DNA of 5,516 bases from an uncultured bacterium (lineage in GTDB: Bacteria > Patescibacteria > Paceibacteria > UBA9973 > Zambryskibacteraceae): NCBI GenBank assembly GCA_903918125.1, contig CAIXDB010000005.1, positions 1 through 5,516 on the forward strand. Direction: 5' to 3'. How positions within the stretch are numbered: the first letter of the stretch is position 1; every line of letters starts with the position of its first letter. A program made the position numbers and the translations under genes. The notes under the pieces were generated by a model. The model did not search any database. It saw only the letters and a program-made list of their open reading frames with translations, and was not told the origin of the DNA. Positions 1 to 5,342 of this stretch are shown one piece after another.

Positions 1-39
1 TACCAGGTACATATTATTTTGGAAATATGTACCTGGTAC
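1..39. repeat. Nested palindromic hairpin at the window edge
   Basis: Bases 1-15 (TACCAGGTACATATT) are the exact reverse complement of bases 24-38 (AATATGTACCTGGTA), giving a perfect 15-bp stem with an 8-nt loop (16-23). Each arm also contains its own palindrome. GTACCTGGTAC at 29-39 is a perfect 11-bp palindrome around a central T. TACCAGGTAC at 1-10 is the same unit with a central A, and would be complete if the base before the window is G. The hairpin begins 7 nt after the methyltransferase stop codon. It could therefore serve as a transcription end, but the base run after it on the minus strand lies outside the window and no U-tract can be seen. A T-rich stretch follows on the plus strand (40-54). 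Other readings are a REP-like dispersed repeat or a protein-binding site. The structure is certain; the function is not. Confidence 0.85.
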
Positions 40-45
40 TATTTT

Positions 46-957
46 CTATTTTTGCCACTTCGCGAAAATTCCGCAAGGCAGAAGTCGCGAAGCTGGCGAT
101 GATTCTTGAATTGTCAGCTCGCCGGAGGTCAGTGTGCCGGGGAGGTGTGCGGTGACGCTTGCGAGCGCTTGAGCGTACGCGATGTGCGAGTAGCCGGATG
201 CGTATCCGTTCAAAAGCACAACGAGCGGTTCGGGCGAGAGAATTTTTTTGATTTTGGAAAGGAATGGCACGAGGTCGTCTTCGATTTTCCACAACTCGTT
301 TTTTGCACCGCGACCGTATACCGGCGGGTCGAGGAGAATAATGTTGTACGTTTTCCCGCGACGAATTTCCCGCTCGACGAACTTGCGCGCGTCGTCAACG
401 ATAAACCGTATTGCATCGTCGGGCAAGCCGGAAGCCGTGCGATTCAACTTGCTCCATTTTACCGCCGACTCGGATGCGTCGACATGCGTGACATCCGCTC
501 CAGCCAGCGCACATGCAACCGACGCACCGCCGGTGTAGCCGAACAAATTTAAAACGGAAATTTTTTTCTGTTCACTTGCGACGGTTGTGTCTGTACCATT
601 TGTGCCAGAATTTTTTTTAATCACATCCGCTAGCCACGTCCAATGCGCCGACTGCTCGGGAAACAATCCGACATGTTTGAAAGGCGAAAGTTTCAGCACG
701 CACGTCACACCGGCGAGAGTCACCTGCCACTTTTCCTGCCACTCGGCTGGTGATTTGATTTGCCACTTACCTCGCGTACCTTCGTGTTCGAAGACTGCGT
801 GCACGTCGCGCCACACGTCCGGCGACAACGATTTCGCCCACAGAGCTTGCGGGTCGGGACGCAACAAGACGACATCGCCGTATCGCTCAAGCTTCTCGCC
901 TTCCCCGCTGTCGAGCAGTTCGTAGTTAGTAGAAGACTGTGTAATGAGAGTTTCCAT
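46..957 (-). CDS. Class I SAM-dependent methyltransferase (COG1092/RlmI-RlmK-like)
   Basis: This 303-residue enzyme very probably transfers a methyl group from S-adenosylmethionine to RNA. Visible motifs: a small N-terminal region with YELLDSGEGEKLERYG (12-27) and RPDPQALW (33-40); HVGLFPEQSAHW (95-106), matching the conserved segment before the Rossmann core in this family; motif I VLNLFGYTGG (135-144) for SAM; an acidic residue D160 at the end of strand 2; VDDARKF (187-193); and motif IV LDPPVYGRG (209-217). E. coli RlmI is near 396 residues, so the N-terminal part is short here. The cysteine motif expected of an m5C enzyme is absent (the corresponding strand reads LLNGYASGYS, 248-257), so m5C chemistry of the RlmI type is unlikely and the substrate is unassigned. 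The gene starts 24 nt after the DUF2283 stop and may be co-transcribed with it. No Shine-Dalgarno motif precedes the ATG (context TATATATGG). Stop is TAG. Family call is firm; exact target is unknown. Confidence 0.9.
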   Translation of the reverse strand: METLITQSSTNYELLDSGEGEKLERYGDVVLLRPDPQALWAKSLSPDVWRDVHAVFEHEGTRGKWQIKSPAEWQEKWQVTLAGVTCVLKLSPFKHVGLFPEQSAHWTWLADVIKKNSGTNGTDTTVASEQKKISVLNLFGYTGGASVACALAGADVTHVDASESAVKWSKLNRTASGLPDDAIRFIVDDARKFVEREIRRGKTYNIILLDPPVYGRGAKNELWKIEDDLVPFLSKIKKILSPEPLVVLLNGYASGYSHIAYAQALASVTAHLPGTLTSGELTIQESSPASRLLPCGIFAKWQK

Positions 958-981
958 ATATAACTTCAGTGAGACAATGGT

Positions 982-1197
982 TCACACAAACACCTCCACA
1001 GGAATCTGAAAATTGCGACGGTTTATATTTTTAGATTTTATTTTTTTACTTGCATCCAGTATTTCAATACCAAGAATTTTATTCCTTTTACCGATATCCA
1101 AAATGATACCTTCTGAAACTTCTTCATTGCGCGCAAAAATTCCTTCTTGAAAAGAAAGATGCAGGGCATCCACTTTTTTATCGTATGTGATTTTCAT
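982..1197 (-). CDS. DUF2283 domain protein, possible antitoxin-like small protein
   Basis: This 71-residue protein matches the DUF2283 pattern over almost its whole length. MKITYDKKVDALHLSF (1-16) corresponds to the family signature of a tyrosine-aspartate start followed by D-A-L. EVSEGIILDI (26-35) and ILGIEILDASKKI (41-53) are the second and third conserved blocks, the last containing the hallmark GIEILDAS. The C-terminus is basic (KIKSKNINRRNF, 52-63) and then hydrophobic. The biochemical role of the family is not established. From memory, its members often lie beside a DUF4258 gene, an arrangement that suggests a toxin-antitoxin-like pair. A start-less fragment that looks like such a partner ends only 3 nt upstream. 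There is no Shine-Dalgarno motif (context TGATATATG). An extended -10 promoter lies about 80 bases upstream. Stop is TGA. Confidence 0.85.
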   Translation of the reverse strand: MKITYDKKVDALHLSFQEGIFARNEEVSEGIILDIGKRNKILGIEILDASKKIKSKNINRRNFQIPVEVFV

Positions 1198-1200
1198 ATA

Positions 1201-1299
1201 TCAATTTTTTGATTCCCAAATAACAGAAACTACCACTTCAGAACTTTTCTTCTTTTCAAAAACAACTTTTCGGTATAGTATAGCATATTCGTTAAAAAA
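1201..1299 (-). pseudogene. Start-less remnant resembling a DUF4258 C-terminus
   Basis: Thirty-two open codons end in TGA at 1203-1201, 3 nt before the DUF2283 ATG. The frame has no ATG, GTG or TTG near its beginning; it opens directly after the TAA stop of the S53 protease gene and is in the same frame as that gene. The reading EYAILYR then KVVFEKKKSSEVVVSVIW then ESKN resembles the last two strands of DUF4258 proteins, which typically read like LKVVYEE...EIVVVTVFY. The match is from memory and short, so it is suggestive only. The tight spacing to DUF2283, a common partner of DUF4258, supports the reading. Most likely the 5' part of the partner gene was lost at a junction near 1299. Alternatives are chance coding in AT-rich DNA, or a readthrough extension of the protease. 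Confidence 0.42.
1277..1285 (-). promoter_or_regulatory. Extended -10 promoter for DUF2283
   Basis: On the minus strand TGCTATACT (1285-1277) combines a TGn extension with a -10 hexamer matching TATAAT at five of six positions. The expected transcription start is near 1270, giving a leader of about 73 nt before the DUF2283 ATG. The -35 position (TTCTAA, about 1305-1300) is poor, as is usual for extended -10 promoters. The element lies inside the partner-gene remnant, so it may be fortuitous or acquired after the truncation. Confidence 0.5.
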
Positions 1300-2436
1300 T
1301 TAGAATTTCACAGTCATCGGTGAGCCGAGGCCGGTGACGTAGTCGTAGTGCGTGCGGGCGGTGCAGACGTATCCGCAATCGCCGTTCGAGCCGGAGCGAA
1401 TATCGCGGAAAAATGTTGACGAGTTGGCAGATGATTTGTCGGCGTAGAATTTTGCATTGTCCGCGGACAGCCCGAGTGCTTTGATGCCCGCCCATTGCGG
1501 TGCGCCGGCGCTCGTGCCACCGACAACATACCAGCCTTTGGTCACGCTCGCCTTGCCAGAATAGAAAATGGACACGCCGGACGCCGGGTCGGCGTCATAC
1601 GACACGTCGGGAATGGCGCGCATGCCACCGGCCTTTGGAATATTGTAAATAGTTTGAAAATTCGGTTCCATTTCATACGCGCTGATTCCCCCGCCGGAAC
1701 CGTCCCACGCCATTTCGGATGTCACCGTGCCGAGAGACGAGCCTATGCCGGAAAAATTCAACCGCGTTCCGCCGACACCGACGACGTTTGGCGATGCCGC
1801 CGGCCACGACGCGCCCGAGCCGTTGTCCCCCGCCGATGCGAAAAATGTGATCGCTTTGTTCGCCGAAGAAAAATGACTGTCGAGTGTCGTTTCTTCCGGA
1901 AATTCCCCGCCACCCCAACTCATCGACACAGCCGTGACACCAGGTTGTTTGACGGCGTAGTCGAGAGCTGCGAGCAAGTTTGTGCCGCTCGCCGTTTTTG
2001 CTTCGACGAGCAAAATTTTGGCTTGCGGAGCGATAGCATGCGACCACTCGACATCGAGTGAGGTTTCCATTGACCAGCCGGAGTTCGCACCCTCGCCCGA
2101 GCTCATGGCGCGCACCGTCAGGCAACCGTTTTTGACCGTGCAGTCGGCCAGGCCGAACTGTTTGCTGAACACCGCGAGGTCGCTCGCGATCGTCGGGTCG
2201 GCATACGCGCCGATGATGGCAATGGTCCCCGACCCACCCGTTTTCGGCAAATGATACGCAGATTTGATCGTGTCCGGACTTAATCCGTTTGGCGATGCGG
2301 TTGCGGAGCCCTCCACATGAATCGGCGGTCGACCGACAAAGTCACCGAAGTGATACGACGCGTGCGCCACAGGAACGTACGATGCAAAACTGGCGAATAA
2401 AATCACGAACAAGAAAACAAAAATAAAATGTTTCAT
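1300..2436 (-). CDS. Secreted S53 family (sedolisin) serine-carboxyl peptidase lacking a prodomain
   Basis: This 378-residue protein is an exported acid-type endopeptidase with the subtilisin-like sedolisin fold. A signal peptide covers residues 1-26 (Lys2, a long Phe/Val/Leu core, cleavage after AHA). The S53 residues are all present: Glu124 and Asp128 in WSMETSLDVEW (121-131), oxyanion Asp204 in ASAGDNGS (200-207), and nucleophile Ser309 in GGTSAGAPQWAG (306-317). SGGGIS (247-252) is another family block. The calcium site is represented by Asp345-Ile346 and by HYDYVTGLGSP (363-373). Four cysteines, in two close pairs (99/105 and 354/358), could form disulfides outside the cell. Classical sedolisins have a prodomain of roughly 180 residues; here the catalytic domain begins within about 25 residues of the signal peptide (GLSPDTIKSAYHLP, 51-64). 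The enzyme may scavenge peptides or act on surface proteins; that role is inference. It is GC-rich (37 of 60 bases in 1741-1800) and has its own leaderless-type promoter. Stop is TAA. Confidence 0.93.
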   Translation of the reverse strand: MKHFIFVFLFVILFASFASYVPVAHASYHFGDFVGRPPIHVEGSATASPNGLSPDTIKSAYHLPKTGGSGTIAIIGAYADPTIASDLAVFSKQFGLADCTVKNGCLTVRAMSSGEGANSGWSMETSLDVEWSHAIAPQAKILLVEAKTASGTNLLAALDYAVKQPGVTAVSMSWGGGEFPEETTLDSHFSSANKAITFFASAGDNGSGASWPAASPNVVGVGGTRLNFSGIGSSLGTVTSEMAWDGSGGGISAYEMEPNFQTIYNIPKAGGMRAIPDVSYDADPASGVSIFYSGKASVTKGWYVVGGTSAGAPQWAGIKALGLSADNAKFYADKSSANSSTFFRDIRSGSNGDCGYVCTARTHYDYVTGLGSPMTVKF

Positions 2437-2442
2437 GCAAAA

Positions 2443-2472
2443 ATTTTAGCATACGCACAAGAAACTCGTAAA
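2443..2472 (-). promoter_or_regulatory. Leaderless-type promoter of the S53 protease
   Basis: The minus strand shows TTTACG (2472-2467), an 18-nt spacer and TAAAAT (2448-2443), the latter preceded by TGC to form an extended -10. Only six bases separate the -10 from the ATG at 2436, so the expected transcription start falls on or next to the A of the start codon. There is no room for a ribosome binding site. The elements match consensus at four of six and five of six positions. Confidence 0.6.
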
Positions 2473-2504
2473 GTAATTTAGAAACAGTTTTTTATTATTT
2501 TTGA

Positions 2505-3623
2505 TTACGTCAATAGTGTATCCGGAGTTATCACATGCACCGTCGCCTTTGGATATTTTTTCAAAAATGGTTCAAAAGAAACATTCGTGTCACTCCATTT
2601 GCATTCGTATGCAGTGATATTATCCCCTTTCTTTTCAATCACATCGATTTCAACTCCGGTTCTCGTTCGCCAAAACATAATGTCTGGCGGGAAAATTTGT
2701 GTGTTGTTCCCATCCTTGATTCGTTCCGTCATGAAAAAACTCTCAAAAATGAATCCTTTGTCCGTGCGAGTTTCGAGCGGTTTTTCAATATCGACAAGCG
2801 CATTCCGCACACCCGTGTCCAAAAAGAAAATTTTAAACGCTTTTTTTAATTCCGTTCGCGGATTGTTGGAAAATGAATGAACAATTTTGATAATAAAAGA
2901 TTGTTCGAGCAGTCTCAAATATCGCTGTATGACGGAGCGACTGACACCCAAATGTATTGAGAGTTCGTTGAGCGATACGAGAGAACCGACTTGCAAAGCA
3001 AGTAGTTTAAGCAAGTCTTCAAATACCTGCGGATTTCGAATAGCTTCGAAAATAAATACGTCCTTATAGAGATACTGCGTAGCGATATTTTTTAGAATTG
3101 TCTTTTTGAGGTCAACTATAGGTTCAGCAACGACGGCCGGATATGTTCCATACAACATACATTCATACAAATCGTTTCGTGTGATCTCTCTCGACATTTT
3201 TATTTCGTCCAGAGAAAGTGGCAACAAGGTAAATTCAAATATCCTACCCGTCATCGGTTCGTTTATTTTGTTCGACAAGTCAAACGACGACGAACCGGTA
3301 GCGATAATCTGCGTTCCCGGATATGTGTCATGAAACACCTTGAGAATCGTCCCGATGTCTTGAATAGTCTGTGCCTCGTCAAACACAACCACTTTTTTCC
3401 CTATGACAAGTGGTAAAAGTAAGTCCGGTTTGCCGACCACAAAGTGCTTGCGAATATCCGCAAGCTGGCAGTCATAGTATGCACCCTGCTCCCCGTACTC
3501 GTCGATGAGTTTTTTGACCAAGGTTGTCTTGCCAACCTGTCGAGGTCCCAGAATAGACAACATTCTGCCTTTGAACAAGGAATCGCGAATTCGGCTCTCG
3601 ATTATACGTTGAAAAATAATCAT
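2505..3623 (-). CDS. AAA family ATPase with DUF4143 C-terminal region
   Basis: This 372-residue protein belongs to the widespread AAA_14/DUF4143 ATPases of bacteria and archaea, whose cellular role is unsettled. Walker A is GPRQVGKTT (26-34). Walker B is VVVFDEAQ (78-85). IIATGSSSF (106-114) is the sensor-1-like strand, and GRIFEFTLLPLSLDE (126-140) is the family hallmark after it. Residues 216-245 (SLNELSIHLGVSRSVIQRYL and following) form a winged-helix-like segment that could bind DNA. The C-terminal part has a PD-(D/E)XK-like constellation: Glu294 in FIFESFF, Asp327 in GVEIDVI, and Glu340-Cys-Lys342. All motifs look intact. I chose the ATG at 3623 because family members begin a few residues before the first helix and a promoter ends just upstream. 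A TTG at 3680 would add 19 atypical residues. Line 2881-2940 has 22 G/C of 60, far lower than the flanking genes, which suggests transfer. Stop is TAA. No terminator was seen after it. Confidence 0.92.
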   Translation of the reverse strand: MIIFQRIIESRIRDSLFKGRMLSILGPRQVGKTTLVKKLIDEYGEQGAYYDCQLADIRKHFVVGKPDLLLPLVIGKKVVVFDEAQTIQDIGTILKVFHDTYPGTQIIATGSSSFDLSNKINEPMTGRIFEFTLLPLSLDEIKMSREITRNDLYECMLYGTYPAVVAEPIVDLKKTILKNIATQYLYKDVFIFEAIRNPQVFEDLLKLLALQVGSLVSLNELSIHLGVSRSVIQRYLRLLEQSFIIKIVHSFSNNPRTELKKAFKIFFLDTGVRNALVDIEKPLETRTDKGFIFESFFMTERIKDGNNTQIFPPDIMFWRTRTGVEIDVIEKKGDNITAYECKWSDTNVSFEPFLKKYPKATVHVITPDTLLT

Positions 3624-3632
3624 ATTATGACA

Positions 3633-3661
3633 AATATAACAAATTGCTCTTTTAAAAGCAA
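3633..3661 (-). promoter_or_regulatory. Near-leaderless promoter of the ATPase gene
   Basis: The minus strand has TTGCTT (3661-3656), a 17-nt spacer and TATATT (3638-3633), the latter extended by TGT to a TGn motif. The predicted start is near 3626, only about three bases before the ATG at 3623. The -35 is weak (three of six) and the -10 good (five of six). The spacer and -35 are covered by an inverted repeat, so access by RNA polymerase could be regulated. Confidence 0.5.
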
Positions 3662-3666
3662 TTTGT
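3639..3666. repeat. 28-bp inverted repeat over the ATPase promoter: operator or terminator
   Basis: ACAAATTGCT (3639-3648) and AGCAATTTGT (3657-3666) are perfect 10-base inverted copies separated by 8 nt of A/T-rich sequence. The element fills the space between the VTT gene stop (3681) and the ATPase -10. As DNA it is placed like an operator. As RNA it could form a hairpin ending transcription of the VTT gene, but the sequence after it on the minus strand (TATATTTGTC) is only a weak U-tract. Either role, or both, is possible. Confidence 0.6.
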
Positions 3667-3680
3667 ATTATGGATAACAA

Positions 3681-4262
3681 TTATGACTTCTTCTTCCTAT
3701 ACATTATCCAAATGACACCCAAAAGTGCGAGGACGAGGATGGTGCCGGTGGCCAGACTGACCACGCTCGTGATGTTTTGCCATTCGTCGCCCACGACATA
3801 GCCGAGACCGAGAAAAATGAGAACGTACGCGGTGTTGCCAACAACATCATAGAATAAAAATTTTCCAAAGTTGATTTTCAAATAGCCGGCCAGAAAATTC
3901 ACCGGCGGACCGAGAATTCCCACCACGCGCGAAACGAGGATGGACACGGCGACATGCGCTTTCAAATATTCTTCGAGGCGCAGGAAGTACGAATATTTGT
4001 CGATGTATTTTTGTCGCAAAACTGCGTGGCCGTAGCGACGAAACACCCAGTAGTCGAGCATGTCGCCGAGCACGTTGGAGACTGTGGCAACGATGAGCGA
4101 AAGATTAAAATTAAAATATCCTTGAACCGAAAACGCGCCGACCGCCATGAGGAGGGTGTTGATGGGCAGTGGAATGATGATGCCCGCAAAAAAGACGATG
4201 ACAAAAAGTGCGACGTATTTGTAGAGCAAAAGATATGAAAGAAAAAGGCCGAGATAATTCAT
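3681..4262 (-). CDS. VTT domain (DedA/SNARE-associated) integral membrane protein
   Basis: This 193-residue membrane protein belongs to the DedA/VTT superfamily, members of which act in lipid scrambling or flipping and envelope homeostasis. Segments in order: hydrophobic 9-29 running into GIIIPLPINTLLMAVGAF (27-44), the re-entrant region; 53-66; LGDMLDYWVFRRYG (65-78), the conserved G-D...Y..GR-like block; an amphipathic stretch 80-102; SRVVGILGPPVNFLAGYLKI (111-130), matching the family motif of Arg, Pro-Gly/Pro and Ala-Gly; FYDVVGNTAYVLIFLGLGYVVG (split as 137-147 and 148-158); and a final helix (168-188) with a KKK tail. The proline-glutamate of classical DedA proteins is replaced by PLPIN. 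Length is slightly below the usual 200-220. It starts 12 nt after the preceding gene, so the two are very probably co-transcribed. The start context is GATATG without a Shine-Dalgarno motif. Lipid substrate is unknown. Confidence 0.88.
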   Translation of the reverse strand: MNYLGLFLSYLLLYKYVALFVIVFFAGIIIPLPINTLLMAVGAFSVQGYFNFNLSLIVATVSNVLGDMLDYWVFRRYGHAVLRQKYIDKYSYFLRLEEYLKAHVAVSILVSRVVGILGPPVNFLAGYLKINFGKFLFYDVVGNTAYVLIFLGLGYVVGDEWQNITSVVSLATGTILVLALLGVIWIMYRKKKS

Positions 4263-4274
4263 ATCTTGGTGTGA

Positions 4275-4706
4275 TTATTGATTCTGCGTTGTGGTCGCGG
4301 TTAGCGGAGTCGAAGTAGCGTGAGTCAAATAACTCGTCACCGCCGCTTTAACACGCTCGACAAAATCAGCCTCGGACACGTTTTGGCTTTTAGCATATCG
4401 TCCGAGCGAGATGCGCGGATAGTGCGTGTCGGTCACGGCGAGAGTCGTCTGCAAATACGTCGGCGGGAGATTGAAAATGGTGTCGATGTAGGAAAAGGTC
4501 ATCCATGACTGAATGATGGAGACGTCAGAGACATCGAGCGGAGCCTTGTCGCGGAGTTTGTTCACCAGAGTTTTGTACGAGTCGATCTGGTGCATGCGTC
4601 GCGCGTGTTCAAACTGTCGAACGAGCATGACGCACAAAAACACAAACACCACCACGAGCGCGAAGGCGATTATTTTCACTGCGCGAGGAGCTTCTTGATG
4701 CATCAT
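4275..4706 (-). CDS. Single-pass membrane protein of unknown function with a helical WMTF-type domain
   Basis: I do not recognise a named family. The 143-residue protein has one hydrophobic helix (about 10-29) after a short N-terminus, then a charged linker (RQFEHARRMHQ, 30-40). A compact, probably helical domain follows (65-127). Its notable blocks are IQSWMTFSYIDTIFNLPPTY (65-84), LAVTDTHYPRISLGRYAKSQ (89-108) and FVERVKAAVTSYL (115-127). The pattern W-M-[ST]-F-x-Y-[IV] followed by a Leu-Pro step and an L-x-x-[YI]-A element recalls an uncharacterised domain I have seen in short membrane proteins of several bacteria; that is memory only. The C-terminus is Ser/Thr-rich and probably unstructured (131-143). 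Topology is ambiguous by charge. It is followed after 12 nt by the VTT gene, which suggests a shared membrane job. Two consecutive Met codons open the gene; 4706 is taken. A weak TATTAC -10-like hexamer (4717-4712) lies just upstream. Confidence 0.8.
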   Translation of the reverse strand: MMHQEAPRAVKIIAFALVVVFVFLCVMLVRQFEHARRMHQIDSYKTLVNKLRDKAPLDVSDVSIIQSWMTFSYIDTIFNLPPTYLQTTLAVTDTHYPRISLGRYAKSQNVSEADFVERVKAAVTSYLTHATSTPLTATTTQNQ

Positions 4707-4754
4707 ATTGAGTAATACAAAATTTTTGCGCCGATATTACGCACGCACTATCTG

Positions 4755-5342
4755 TTACGCATGCGCGAAATATTTGTACGTGTTCATGCCGAGGATGGAA
4801 CCGACGATCGGTCCGAGAATGTACATGATGCCGAAGGAACCGATGCCGAACGCCACGGCAGGGTTGAGCACACCGTTACTGCCGAGAAGTGCCGCCACAG
4901 CGATACCGAGAAAGAGTGAACCGCCGATAACCACGCCGGACACATCGGTCGGCGTTTTGCCGTACACAACTGATGCGATGCCGAAGGTGAAGAAGAACGT
5001 CCCGAGCGTTTCAGCAATGCCAACGAGGAGAGAATGCGACACGACGAGCACCGGCAGAGTGATGAACGAGCTGGCCAGAAACAGCGCCACGAGCGCACCG
5101 ATAAACTGCGCCACTATATAATAGAGTGCTTCCATACCCTTCATTTTGCCGATGGACCACACGCCGATGGTCACCGCAGGGTTAATGTGCGTGCCGGAGA
5201 CGTGCCCGAGTGTGTAGACGAACAGTCCGAGCACAACCGCCGCGATGACCGGCGTCGCCACCGCAAAATGCCCCGCGAGCGAGAGCAACACCGCAAGTGT
5301 CAACGTCCCCGTCCCGAGTGCCTCAGCAATATATTTTTTCAT
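4755..5342 (-). CDS. Aquaporin/MIP family channel with a non-canonical second NPA motif
   Basis: This 195-residue protein is a major intrinsic protein channel for water or small neutral solutes. MKKYIAEALGTGTL (1-14) is the typical MIP opening with the conserved Ala-Glu in helix 1. The first pore loop reads GHVSGTHINPAVTIG (46-60, NPA at 54-56). The internal repeat starts again at IAETLGTFFFTFG (109-121). The second pore loop reads GSNGVLNPAVAFG (154-166, NPA at 160-162). Six membrane helices fit: about 5-24, 31-46, 71-90, 105-127, 134-152 and 171-187. The arginine that normally follows the second NPA is Val163. Gap-free alignment with AqpZ by eye puts Ala34 and Ala148 at the H2 and H5 filter positions, implying a wide, uncharged filter. 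The protein is shorter than the usual 220-250 residues. ATG 5342 is chosen because MKKYIAEALG is the normal family start; an upstream GTG at 5429 would add 29 unlike residues. No Shine-Dalgarno motif; AT-rich leader. Confidence 0.92.
   Translation of the reverse strand: MKKYIAEALGTGTLTLAVLLSLAGHFAVATPVIAAVVLGLFVYTLGHVSGTHINPAVTIGVWSIGKMKGMEALYYIVAQFIGALVALFLASSFITLPVLVVSHSLLVGIAETLGTFFFTFGIASVVYGKTPTDVSGVVIGGSLFLGIAVAALLGSNGVLNPAVAFGIGSFGIMYILGPIVGSILGMNTYKYFAHA

Noticed and set aside
106..552. A plus-strand open frame of 148 codons
   Set aside because: It lies entirely inside the methyltransferase gene on the other strand, has Cys/Arg/Val-rich composition without a recognisable domain, and no promoter or ribosome binding signal.
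1495..2061. A plus-strand open frame of 188 codons
   Set aside because: It is antisense to the protease catalytic domain; the Arg/His-rich product is typical of a shadow frame in GC-rich DNA.
2461..2504. AAACT/AGTTT inverted repeat followed by T-runs, like a terminator
   Set aside because: The stem has only 5 bp, and the T-run is on the plus strand, where no gene ends.
3624..3680. N-terminal extension of the ATPase from a TTG at 3680
   Set aside because: The extra 19 residues are not typical of the family, they overlap the promoter and inverted repeat, and ATG 3623 fits the usual protein start.
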